A stretch of 64,000 bases of DNA from Persicitalea sp963716085. Lineage in GTDB: Bacteria; Bacteroidota; Bacteroidia; Cytophagales; Spirosomataceae. Of the stretch, positions 23,596-30,953 are shown in pieces (positions within the stretch are counted from its first letter, which is position 1; each line of letters starts with the position of its first letter). The position numbers and the translations under genes are program-made. The notes under the pieces were generated by a model. That model ran no database searches. It was given only the letters and a program-made list of their open reading frames with translations, and was not told the DNA's origin. The stretch is taken from NCBI GenBank assembly GCA_963716085.1, contig OY970288.1:6128662-6192661 (forward strand), read 5' to 3'.

Positions 23596-24744
23596 ATGCG
23601 ATTATTATTTACACATATTCTACTACTGATAATCAGTGCTAATTTCTGCTTTTCGCAGGAACGAGTCTGGCTGGATAACGGCAATCCCGTCACGGCCAAG
23701 ATCACGCGGGTGGTCGACAACCGGCTGGAATGGGTAGCCTCGGACGGGATTCCGCGCATCTACCACCGTAAGCGGTTTTTGGTAGCCTTCAATGGGCAGG
23801 GGAATTATATGGTTATCACCGATTTGGAGAACAACCCGAGAAAGGCGCAGCAGCAGATGGAGGCACTCTACGACCTGCCGCCCCGACAAATAGCGTTTGA
23901 CCTGATCTTAAAAACCGTCCCGCTGACGGTGATTCCGGGGGTCATTTCCTACGAGAGCGACGAAGTGCTCAACTACCAGACGCCCGAAGGCGACCCGGCC
24001 TCGATCAATAAGGAGCAAGTGGGTGCGGTGATCTACCGCGACGGCAGGCACGAAATCCTGCGCGACGTGATGGACATCGCCCCGCTGCTGGCCTTGGCGC
24101 ACGACGACATCCGGCAAGCTGAAACCAAATATAAAATACAGGAACCCGAGCCTGAGCCAAAACCATCCGTCAGAGAAGTAGTGGTGGTAGAGGAATCCAA
24201 AAAGGAAGTGCAGGCTCCGGCGCCGACTGGGCCCGCGCACCCATCGCTTAGCGCGGAAGAATACAAGGAATACAGTGAGAAAGGGGTTTCCCGCGTGCAC
24301 GAATTTGCCGATTACCTGACCGTGATCGCGGACAAAAACCAGAGCCTTTCGGACCGCAACAAAGCGGTGGCTCAGGCGGTGCAGCTTTTTGAACCCAGTG
24401 CCACCATTTCGGTGAGCGGGTCGCGGGGCGTGAGCCGCTACCCCGTGCGGGAATACCTCAACCGCGTGAAACTGCTGCCCTACAGCCGCATCAACGTCAC
24501 CTGGACGGAAGTGCGCTACATCGAGGAACTCAGGCAGGAAGCCGACGGAAATTACTACGGCACCATTACGGGCCAACAGGTTTTCGAAGGTTACGGTCGC
24601 GACGGAACAAGCATTGCTTACGGCGATGTGACGAAGAAAAACATCAAGGTAAAACTGGAATCCTACGAGAAAATCATTGACGGCCAGGCCCAGACAAACT
24701 GGGGGGTGCTGCTGGGAAATATCGGGCTGGAAGGGGAAAGGTAA
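23596..24744 (+). CDS. Periplasmic T6SS-associated protein of unknown function (possible NTF2-like domain)
   Basis: A 382-residue protein with signal peptide (MRLLFTHILLLIISANFCFSQ). Residues about 20-70 form a small beta domain (VWLDNGNPVTAKITRVVDNRLEWV). A second beta segment and a Glu/Pro-rich linker follow (EPEPEPKPS, about 175-185). The C-terminal 170 residues resemble an NTF2-like fold (LFEPSATISVSG, YPVREYLNRVKLL, INVTWTEVRYIEEL). The same layout seems to recur in the protein at 26368. I do not recognise the family. The position suggests a TssP-, TssQ- or TssR-like membrane-complex part. Confidence 0.6.
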   Translation: MRLLFTHILLLIISANFCFSQERVWLDNGNPVTAKITRVVDNRLEWVASDGIPRIYHRKRFLVAFNGQGNYMVITDLENNPRKAQQQMEALYDLPPRQIAFDLILKTVPLTVIPGVISYESDEVLNYQTPEGDPASINKEQVGAVIYRDGRHEILRDVMDIAPLLALAHDDIRQAETKYKIQEPEPEPKPSVREVVVVEESKKEVQAPAPTGPAHPSLSAEEYKEYSEKGVSRVHEFADYLTVIADKNQSLSDRNKAVAQAVQLFEPSATISVSGSRGVSRYPVREYLNRVKLLPYSRINVTWTEVRYIEELRQEADGNYYGTITGQQVFEGYGRDGTSIAYGDVTKKNIKVKLESYEKIIDGQAQTNWGVLLGNIGLEGER

Positions 24745-24761
24745 TTAATGGATAATTGATA

Positions 24762-26171
24762 ATGAATAATGAACAATTCATATTCTATGCATTCCTTTTC
24801 AGCCTAGGTTGGTTGGTGCTTCTGCCGAAAGGAAACGAAAGAAAAAAGGCCCTCGAAAAGCCAGTAGCGGAATGTGCGCGGCTGGTGGGGACGGTGCGGG
24901 ATGCGGATACGCAGAAGCCCGTTGCGGCGCGGTTATTCGGGAAGGTGGGAAACCGAAAAATACAGCTTGGGGAGACCGATGCTACTGGCAAGTACCGGGT
25001 CGAGGTCGATTGTGATAGTAAAGAATTGATTGTGGAAGCGAGCCACTACCAATCGCTCAAACTACCGCTTTCGCTGGACGGGAAAGGCACTTTGGAGTAC
25101 TTCGTGCCGCTCACGTTGCGGGCTTTGGAAAAGCAGGTCAGCGACTTGCCTTATGAACAGTCGGAGCAGTCGCACTTTGTGCTGAATACGGCTGGGGGTG
25201 AAGAAAAATCGGTCAGCACGCGGCTCGTGCGAGTATCGGATGTGAGTACCAACCAGGCCGTTTCGGCGGAAGTGTGCTTGTTTTTCACCAAAACCCAAAA
25301 GAAAGTCTGCCAGAAACTGGACACCGCCCGCCCGACCTGGGAAGTGGTTTTTTCGGACAAAGACATCATCGCCCTCGAAGTAAGGGCCACGGGCTACCAG
25401 CCCTACAATGGAAACCTGATTATGGACCAACTGAACGACAGCAAACGCCTCTACGAAATCAAGCTGCAGCCGCAGGTTTCAATCCTGTCGCTGACGCTGG
25501 GCAAAACCCGCGAGAACGTGCAAAGCCGCCTGGCCGACGCCACTAACCAAACTTTAAAAATGGAAAAAAACGGCACAAAATACTTTTCGGCCACCATCAC
25601 CCCGCCGCAACGCTACCGCGTGGAGCTGCTCGACGAAGCAAACCAACTCCTGCACGAGGAATACCCCGCCACCCTCACCGCCGGACTCAACCTGCGCTAC
25701 ATAGAAATTCCCGAGCCAAAGAAGAAGATAGAACAAGAAGCAGTGGCGTCAAGAAACAAAATGCAACTTAGCAATTCAGCATCAAATACACAGTCACACG
25801 ATTCAACGATTACACGAATCAACACAGTCACCGATAAAAAGACAGAACTCGTTCACTTCGCCCAGAGCGATTACAAATTGAAGCCCGTGGAGCAGTGGAA
25901 ACTGGAACAAATGGCCGAGTGGCTGGATCAGAACCCCCACGCGCTAGTGCGGATTATCGGCCACACCGACAACGTGGGCGACCCTCGTCTCAATCAAACG
26001 CTCTCGGAATTTCGGGCCAAGGTAACGGCCAATTTCCTGTACCGGGCGGGCATCGCCACCGAGCGCATTTACTGGACGGGCGTAGGCAGCAAATACCCCG
26101 TCGCACCCAACGATACGGACGAAAACAAGCAAAAGAACCGCCGGGCAAGCATTCAGGTGATTGAGGAGTGA
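24762..26171 (+). CDS. OmpA-family peptidoglycan-binding protein of the T6SS locus
   Basis: A 469-residue protein. A hydrophobic N-terminus (FYAFLFSLGWLVLL) is a signal peptide or anchor. A carboxypeptidase-like beta domain follows (VGTVRDADTQKPVAARLFG, ATGKYRVEVD, about 40-100), then a second beta domain, a Ser/Thr/Asn-rich linker (about 330-355) and a C-terminal OmpA domain (about 360-469) with IIGHTDNVGDPRLNQTLSEFRA and ending NRRASIQVIEE. OmpA domains hold peptidoglycan and would anchor the secretion complex. The linker contains coding octamer repeats (25800-25823). Two earlier in-frame codons exist; 24762 is the first ATG before MNNEQ. TssR-like or TssL/TagL-like roles are inferred. Confidence 0.8.
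   Translation: MNNEQFIFYAFLFSLGWLVLLPKGNERKKALEKPVAECARLVGTVRDADTQKPVAARLFGKVGNRKIQLGETDATGKYRVEVDCDSKELIVEASHYQSLKLPLSLDGKGTLEYFVPLTLRALEKQVSDLPYEQSEQSHFVLNTAGGEEKSVSTRLVRVSDVSTNQAVSAEVCLFFTKTQKKVCQKLDTARPTWEVVFSDKDIIALEVRATGYQPYNGNLIMDQLNDSKRLYEIKLQPQVSILSLTLGKTRENVQSRLADATNQTLKMEKNGTKYFSATITPPQRYRVELLDEANQLLHEEYPATLTAGLNLRYIEIPEPKKKIEQEAVASRNKMQLSNSASNTQSHDSTITRINTVTDKKTELVHFAQSDYKLKPVEQWKLEQMAEWLDQNPHALVRIIGHTDNVGDPRLNQTLSEFRAKVTANFLYRAGIATERIYWTGVGSKYPVAPNDTDENKQKNRRASIQVIEE
25800..25823. repeat. Octamer array inside the OmpA-family gene
   Basis: Three 8-bp units, GATTCAAC, GATTACAC and GAATCAAC, are identical or nearly identical to the units in the intergenic leaders at 27447 and 27906, and their complement is repeated at 26191. 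Here they are translated, in a low-complexity linker. Confidence 0.8.
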
Positions 26172-26177
26172 TGTGCG

Positions 26178-26366
26178 GATTTGTTGATTTGTGTAATCGT
26201 GTAATCGTGTAATCGTGTAATTGATGTTGATTTATGGATTTGTGGATTTGTGGATTTGATTATAACTCTGAATTATAGCAACTTAAACAACTAAACCCTA
26301 AACAACTAAACAACTAAACGCCTAAACCCTAAACGCCTAAACCAAAAACCCTAAACCAAAAAATAC
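26178..26366. repeat. Octamer-rich spacer before the 26368 gene
   Basis: Units of GATTTGTG type at 26178-26193 and 26229-26260, four units of GTGTAATC at 26191-26222, then an A/C-rich stretch made of AAACAACT, AAACGCCT and AAACCCT units from about 26283 to the ATG. There are almost no G residues in the last 80 bases before the start codon. Confidence 0.85.
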
Positions 26367-26367
26367 C

Positions 26368-27339
26368 ATGAAACCATACATCCTACTTCTTGGCATCCTA
26401 ATGCTGGGCTTTGGGCCGGAGGCGGCTTTTGCGCAAAAGAAATCAGACGCCAAGCCGGAATTGAACCGCCGGGCTACCGATCAGATTCGGGCGTTGGCGC
26501 GGGAGAAAGTCAGGGCGCTGAACGACCTGCTGAACGCCATCGCCAATGACGACTTGACTACCTACGACCGCAAGTACATCGTCATGAACAGCTACATGCC
26601 CAGCAACGACCAGCTATTTTTCAACGACGGCGTGATCGTGGAGGACGACATCGACCCCACCCACACGGCCGCCGCCACCGGGTCGGACGTGGTCATCGAA
26701 CGCTACCTGAGCAACCTGGACTTATTTTACCAAAAAAGCACCACCAACACCATCGAGTTTTCCAACATCGTGGTGGGCGACGTGAAGGCCGGGGAAAAGT
26801 ACCCTTACGTGAAGGTATTCTTCACCTCGCAGTTCAACGGAAAGAACAAGAATATCGGCACCCCCTACCAGCCCACGCAGCGCGTAGCGGAGTTCATCGC
26901 CGCCAGCGTGGACGACGAGTGGATCGTCTATATCACCCGCCTGGCGTTCCAGACCCCGACCGCCATGCAGGACAACATCGCCGCCCTGCCCGTCAGTACC
27001 TCGATCGACGCCGAGAAACCTACGGATATGGCTAAGTCAAAAGAGGAAACGCCTGCCTCCGTCAAAAAACTGGGCAAGCAAGTGAGTTCGGCCTCGGCCA
27101 AAAAGCAAAAGATGACGGGTCTCATCAAGGTAGGCGTGGGCGTAGCCGCCCTGGCTTTCGGTACTGCCACCTTTTTGATGCTCAACGACGACCACGCCGA
27201 CTATAAAAAACGCATTGCCAACGCCGAAGGCATCACCTCTTACGCCGCACCGGGCATCTATATATCAGGAGGAGCCGCCGCCGTAGGCATCGGCATCGGA
27301 CTGACCTCGCTGGGGAATTTCAAAAAAGCAAAGCGGTAG
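26368..27339 (+). CDS. Periplasmic or membrane T6SS-associated protein of unknown function
   Basis: A 323-residue protein with signal peptide (LLLGILMLGFGPEAAFAQ). Residues about 35-195 are a mixed helix-strand domain whose pattern (ALNDLLNAIANDD, VVIERYLSNLDLF, YPYVKVFFTSQF, EWIVYITRLAF) recalls the NTF2-like part of the protein at 23596. A lysine-rich linker follows, then two hydrophobic segments (VGVGVAALAFGTATFLML and GGAAAVGIGIGLTSLG), so the C-terminus is probably membrane inserted. Family not recognised. It directly precedes PAAR and the sheath genes. A TssP- or TssQ-like role is possible. Confidence 0.6.
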   Translation: MKPYILLLGILMLGFGPEAAFAQKKSDAKPELNRRATDQIRALAREKVRALNDLLNAIANDDLTTYDRKYIVMNSYMPSNDQLFFNDGVIVEDDIDPTHTAAATGSDVVIERYLSNLDLFYQKSTTNTIEFSNIVVGDVKAGEKYPYVKVFFTSQFNGKNKNIGTPYQPTQRVAEFIAASVDDEWIVYITRLAFQTPTAMQDNIAALPVSTSIDAEKPTDMAKSKEETPASVKKLGKQVSSASAKKQKMTGLIKVGVGVAALAFGTATFLMLNDDHADYKKRIANAEGITSYAAPGIYISGGAAAVGIGIGLTSLGNFKKAKR

Positions 27340-27446
27340 GAAAGGGGGTTAACGGTCAACGGTTCGCGGCCCATCACAAAACGACAAAGGGAATCGCCCC
27401 GTAACAAGCGAAGTTCCCCGCCTAAACACCTAAACAAATCCATATC

Positions 27447-27470
27447 AATTACACGATTCAACAATTACAC
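27447..27470. repeat. Octamer array before the PAAR gene
   Basis: Units AATTACAC, GATTCAAC and AATTACAC, ending seven bases before the PAAR start codon. Upstream, AAGTTCCCCGCCTAAACACCTAAAC resembles the 16731-16760 leader but is a separate stretch. Confidence 0.8.
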
Positions 27471-27477
27471 AACAACC

Positions 27478-27777
27478 ATGAAGCCAGCCGCCCGAATAGG
27501 AGATATGCACGTTTGCCCGATGGTCACGCCCGGCGTTCCGCCGGTGCCGCACGTGGGAGGCCCGGTCATCGGGCCGGGGGTACCAAACGTCCTCATCGGC
27601 GGAGTGCCCGCCGCGACCGCCGGCGATATGTGTACCTGCGTCGGCCCGCCCGACCCCATCGCGCTGGGTTCCCTGACTGTCCTCATCGGCGGCAAACCCG
27701 CCGCTCGCATGGGCGACACCACGATGCACGGCGGTTCCATCGTGGTGGGGTGTCCGACGGTTTTGATTGGGGGATAG
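27478..27777 (+). CDS. PAAR-domain spike-tip protein
   Basis: A 99-residue PAAR protein: MKPAARIGDMHVCP, then VLIGGVPAATAGDMCTCVGPPD, then VLIGGKPAARMGDTTMHGG and a final CPTVLIGG. These are the repeating Pro/Gly-rich turns of the cone that caps VgrG, with histidines and cysteines placed to bind a metal. PAAR proteins sharpen the T6SS spike and can carry effectors; this one has no extension, so it is a plain tip. It precedes tssB by 169 bases, a spacer filled by an octamer element. Confidence 0.95.
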   Translation: MKPAARIGDMHVCPMVTPGVPPVPHVGGPVIGPGVPNVLIGGVPAATAGDMCTCVGPPDPIALGSLTVLIGGKPAARMGDTTMHGGSIVVGCPTVLIGG

Positions 27778-27793
27778 GAGGGGAGTGGCAAAG

Positions 27794-27937
27794 GGGGCAG
27801 AGGTTCGGAGGGGCAGAGGCACAAAGGCACAAAGGCACAAAGTGGAAAAGTGAAAAAGTTTCAGAGTTACACAGTAGCTTTCGCCCACCCAGAAAATTAA
27901 ACAGCAATTCAACGATTACACGATTCAACAATTAAAC
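27794..27937. repeat. Octamer arrays with GCTTTCGCC core before tssB
   Basis: 27794-27841 is six units: GGGGCAGA, GGTTCGGA, GGGGCAGA and three GGCACAAA. 27906-27937 is four units: AATTCAAC, GATTACAC, GATTCAAC and AATTAAAC. GTAGCTTTCGCCCAC lies between them (about 27872-27886). Confidence 0.85.
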
Positions 27938-27946
27938 AAAAAAACC

Positions 27947-28399
27947 ATGTTCAACTACGGAATAGGAGGAAACGAACGGGATAGGAATCAAGCGAACGAA
28001 GGCATCGCCGATATCCCTCAGAACCGGACACTTTTTGTGACCAAACTCACCAACGACCCGCCCGTGCGGCCCGAGACGGTCTATGACCTGAAAACGACGG
28101 AGGAGGTCTTTGCGCACTACCAGCCCGAGGCCGACGTGGAGTTTCAGGACGCCGACGGTGGTTTTATCAACGAAACGCTGAAATTCAACAACGTCGGCGA
28201 TTTTAGCCAGCGCGGCATCATCGCCCAGAGCGATTTCCTACAGAACCTGAACGCCCGCGCCACGGATTTTCAGCAGATTATCCGCCACCTGAAATCCAAC
28301 AAAATTCTGAAAGCCGCTTTGGAAAAACCCGAAGCCAAGGAAGCGCTACTGGGTGTATTGCAGGCCCTCGCCGAAGAAATCGAAGCGGCGGATCAGTAA
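27947..28399 (+). CDS. tssB: Type VI contractile sheath small subunit TssB
   Basis: A 150-residue protein. The first part matches the Bacteroidota TssB pattern: RTLFVTKLTNDPPVRPETVYDLKTTEEVF, here cut into RTLFVTKLTNDPP and VYDLKTTEEVFAHYQP, followed by ETLKFNNVGDFSQRGI, the conserved beta strand and turn before the C-terminal helices. TssB polymerises with TssC to form the contractile sheath. The tssC gene follows after 54 bases. The short length fits this family. Confidence 0.9.
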   Translation: MFNYGIGGNERDRNQANEGIADIPQNRTLFVTKLTNDPPVRPETVYDLKTTEEVFAHYQPEADVEFQDADGGFINETLKFNNVGDFSQRGIIAQSDFLQNLNARATDFQQIIRHLKSNKILKAALEKPEAKEALLGVLQALAEEIEAADQ

Positions 28400-28411
28400 T
28401 CGAAGTCTAAT

Positions 28412-28443
28412 ATTCACTCATTCACTCATTCACTCATTCAAAA
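28412..28443. repeat. Octamer array between tssB and tssC
   Basis: Three units of ATTCACTC followed by ATTCAAAA, ending ten bases before the tssC ATG. The complementary units occur in the left arm of the 34698 element. Confidence 0.85.
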
Positions 28444-28453
28444 TTAAAAACCA

Positions 28454-29821
28454 ATGGCAGAGGAAAAATCACAACAAGTAATGGAAAAGCAAGCTTTCCG
28501 CGAGATGGAGGCGATGCCGCTGGAACAGGGGCTGCCGCTCCTGGCCAAATACGGCAGTTTCGACCTGCTCGAAACCATCATCGAGGGCGTTGGCAACGTC
28601 AATCCCGCCAAGAAAGCCCGCAAGCGGATCTTCCTGACCGAAGCAGATAAAAAGAACGACCGCAAGCAGCTCAAAAAGCGACTACAATTGTGGACCGAAC
28701 TCCTCGGCGGCTCCGAAACGGTGGCCGAGATGATCGAGAAAGGCGAGACTGAGGTCACCGCCGCTGCTGGACTCTTGAAACAAAACATGGGCAAAACCGT
28801 GGAGGAACTCAGGACGCTGGAACAGTCGTACCGCGCCGTGGCGATGTTTTATAAGAACACCGAGCAAGAAAAAGTCAAGAACGTCACATTCATGAACGCC
28901 GATCCCGACCAGTTGAAAGATTTGGACGTGACGACCTTCGTCGACGCCGTGGGCGAGGAGTTGTCCGCCAAATTCGACCGCCTCGATCTGCGCGAAAACT
29001 ACTCGATCCTGAGCGTGCCGGGTTACCTGGGTTCGAGCAAGGTCGTGGACAAGTGGGCCAAGCTGGCGCACAAGAACAAGACCATGCTCGTGACCGACTT
29101 CGAGCACCTGGACGCCCCCGAGGACGTGATGGAACTCTTCGAAATGGCCAATCTCACGGGCGGCGACGCGCACCTTTCCAACGTGATGATGGCTTGCAAC
29201 TGGCTCGTGGGCCGACCCAAGCACGAGAACCTCGACGAAGAGGACGACCTGTACCTACCGCCTTCGTCGGCCTTGGCGGGGAATGTCTACAAAACCCTGA
29301 TGTCGCAGGTGGCGGCGGGCAAGAAGCACGGTACGCTCAACGAAATCGACGGCGTCCGCTTTCCGCTGAAAAAGTCGGAAATCGCCGACCTGGAAAAGAT
29401 GGGACTGATTCCGATGGTTAACGAGTACGGCAAGGTAATGGCCTTTTCGGCCAAAACGCTCTTCAATGGCGACAACGCCGGCTTGCAGACCTACTCCGTC
29501 GTGCGGGTATTCGACTACATCACCAAAGTCCTGATCGACTTCCTGAACCGCCGCGCTTTCGAGAATTTCGACTACAACACCAAAAACGACCTGAAGAAGC
29601 AGATCATCAAGTTCCTCGACAGCGTCACGGGACCCGGCAAACTGATCGAAAAATTCAGCGTCATGCGCTTCGAGCAAGATCCCCAGCAAAAGGACAAGAT
29701 TCACCTCGACATCCACATGATCCCTTACTTCCCGGCCAAAAACTTCATGATCGGCCTCACCGGACAACGCGGCGACGACATGGACGCCACGGAGTGGGCC
29801 GCGGAGTACGCGCAACAGTAG
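28454..29821 (+). CDS. tssC: Type VI contractile sheath large subunit TssC
   Basis: A 455-residue protein of the Bacteroidota TssC family. Recognisable parts: a helical N-terminal region that docks with TssB (EMEAMPLEQGLPLLAKYG), the central conserved core with LTGGDAHLSNVMMACNWLV, GVRFPLKKSEIADLEKMGLIP (split GVRFPLKK and EIADLEKMGLIP) and a C-terminal segment (MRFEQDPQQKDKIHLD, then IHMIPYFPAKNF). It follows tssB and precedes the Hcp-like genes, the usual order. It packs with TssB into the sheath around the Hcp tube. Confidence 0.93.
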   Translation: MAEEKSQQVMEKQAFREMEAMPLEQGLPLLAKYGSFDLLETIIEGVGNVNPAKKARKRIFLTEADKKNDRKQLKKRLQLWTELLGGSETVAEMIEKGETEVTAAAGLLKQNMGKTVEELRTLEQSYRAVAMFYKNTEQEKVKNVTFMNADPDQLKDLDVTTFVDAVGEELSAKFDRLDLRENYSILSVPGYLGSSKVVDKWAKLAHKNKTMLVTDFEHLDAPEDVMELFEMANLTGGDAHLSNVMMACNWLVGRPKHENLDEEDDLYLPPSSALAGNVYKTLMSQVAAGKKHGTLNEIDGVRFPLKKSEIADLEKMGLIPMVNEYGKVMAFSAKTLFNGDNAGLQTYSVVRVFDYITKVLIDFLNRRAFENFDYNTKNDLKKQIIKFLDSVTGPGKLIEKFSVMRFEQDPQQKDKIHLDIHMIPYFPAKNFMIGLTGQRGDDMDATEWAAEYAQQ

Positions 29822-29825
29822 GAAG

Positions 29826-29914
29826 GGAGGCACAAAGGCACAAAGTTGGCTTGCGCCGGACACTATGACCCCTAATTTCCTGCATACGCTTTCACTTTGT
29901 GCCTTTGCCCCTCC
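29826..29914. repeat. Octamer hairpin between tssC and the first Hcp-like gene
   Basis: GGAGGCACAAAGGCACAAAG (29826-29845) pairs with the arm at 29895-29914, 18 of 20 bases matching. The 49-base loop starts with TTGGCTTGCGCCGG, the core seen, complemented, at 32841-32850. It lies 33 bases before the next ATG. Confidence 0.85.
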
Positions 29915-29947
29915 AAAAAACCAGCATCACCAAACACCCCCCAAGCC

Positions 29948-30364
29948 ATGCCCTTTCACGCTCATCTGGAAATAGAAGGCCATACCTATGAGGCGTTCTA
30001 CACGCAGTTGGAGGCGCATCAGGGTGTGGACGACAGTGGACAGACCAACACGCCCGTGCAGTGCCCGTACCTGTATTTGGAATTGCACCTGCCGCCGAAG
30101 AGTGATTTGCTCTTGCTGGAATGGGCTTTGGCGCCGAATCGACCGCTGGATTTTAAATTGAAACAGTACGGTGAGTCGCCGGATATTCCTTTCAGGACGC
30201 TGGAATTTGAGCGGGGGTACTGCATCAGCTACGTCGAAAAATTTGAGTCGATGTTTGAGGACAAAAATCGGGCGCGGATCGAGGCAGCCTACAACATGGT
30301 ACTTAGCTTGACGGTCACCTTCGGTAAGATGGCTCTGGAAGACATTAAACTGGAAAATTTTTGA
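29948..30364 (+). CDS. Hcp/TssD-like tube protein, divergent copy 1
   Basis: A 138-residue protein. The fold pattern of T6SS-iii Hcp is visible: an N-terminal strand pair (FHAHLEIEGHTYEA), a loop, strands (YLYLELHLPP), a helix (DLLLLEWAL), then YGESPDIPFRTLEFERGYCISYVEKFESMF, split here as YGESPDIPFRTLEFE and GYCISYVEKFE, and a final strand pair. Compared with the hcp at 32925 it is strongly diverged. It probably forms a special tube cap, adaptor or cargo-binding ring. The next gene starts three bases after its stop. Confidence 0.75.
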   Translation: MPFHAHLEIEGHTYEAFYTQLEAHQGVDDSGQTNTPVQCPYLYLELHLPPKSDLLLLEWALAPNRPLDFKLKQYGESPDIPFRTLEFERGYCISYVEKFESMFEDKNRARIEAAYNMVLSLTVTFGKMALEDIKLENF

Positions 30365-30366
30365 TT

Positions 30367-30876
30367 ATGGCTGACGAATTCGACTTCTCGCACGCCCTGA
30401 GGGCCGAGCTTTTCATGGAAGACTTCAATTTTAATCTCGTCACGGTAGAATACGGACTCAATCGCAACGCCGACGAACGCGGTATGCCCACCGACGCACC
30501 CAAGCGGATGATGATTAAAGCCAAGATTTTTATTGAGAAAGGTGAAGACAGCAAGGTGCGCCTATTGTACGACTGGGCCTTGAATAGCGATAAAAAAATG
30601 GACGGTGCCATTGTGTTTATGGAAATGGAAGGTCCATTGATGGTGCGGCTTGTGGATTTTGAAGGGGGGATCTGCGTCGGATTTCGGGAATATTTCCAGA
30701 ATGATCAAATCAACGTGCTGCGCGAAACTCAGACCGTATTCATCCCCGACAACGAAAAGTACTATCCGCGCTACCGAGGGGAAGAATACTTTATGCATCG
30801 CAGGACAACGACAGGATACGACCTTACAATTTCTGCCGACAAAATGACCATAGCATCAGCCGAGATACCGAGCTAA
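30367..30876 (+). CDS. Hcp/TssD-like tube protein, divergent copy 2
   Basis: A 169-residue protein built like the previous one (AELFMEDFNFNLVTVEYGL, MMIKAKIFIEKGEDSKV, LLYDWALNSDKKMDGAIVF, VRLVDFEGGICVGFREYF), with a C-terminal extension of about 35 residues (DNEKYYPRYRGEEYF onward) that is basic and tyrosine rich. The ATG at 30367 is chosen over a TTG two codons upstream. The pair of divergent Hcp-like genes right before vgrG suggests adaptors between tube and spike, but this is inference. Confidence 0.72.
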   Translation: MADEFDFSHALRAELFMEDFNFNLVTVEYGLNRNADERGMPTDAPKRMMIKAKIFIEKGEDSKVRLLYDWALNSDKKMDGAIVFMEMEGPLMVRLVDFEGGICVGFREYFQNDQINVLRETQTVFIPDNEKYYPRYRGEEYFMHRRTTTGYDLTISADKMTIASAEIPS

Positions 30877-30879
30877 TTC

Positions 30880-30946
30880 AATTGTGAATGAGAGATTGAG
30901 TGAATTAGTGAATGAATACTCTTCATCATTCACTCAATCAAAATTA
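30880..30946. repeat. Octamer hairpin before vgrG
   Basis: The left arm (units GTGAATGA, GAGATTGA, GTGAATTA, GTGAATGA, about 30883-30914) can pair with the right arm TCATCATTCACTCAATCAAAATT (about 30922-30946, given here as its parts TCATCATTCACTC and AATCAAAATT). It ends seven bases before the vgrG start. Confidence 0.75.
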
Positions 30947-30953
30947 AAAACCG

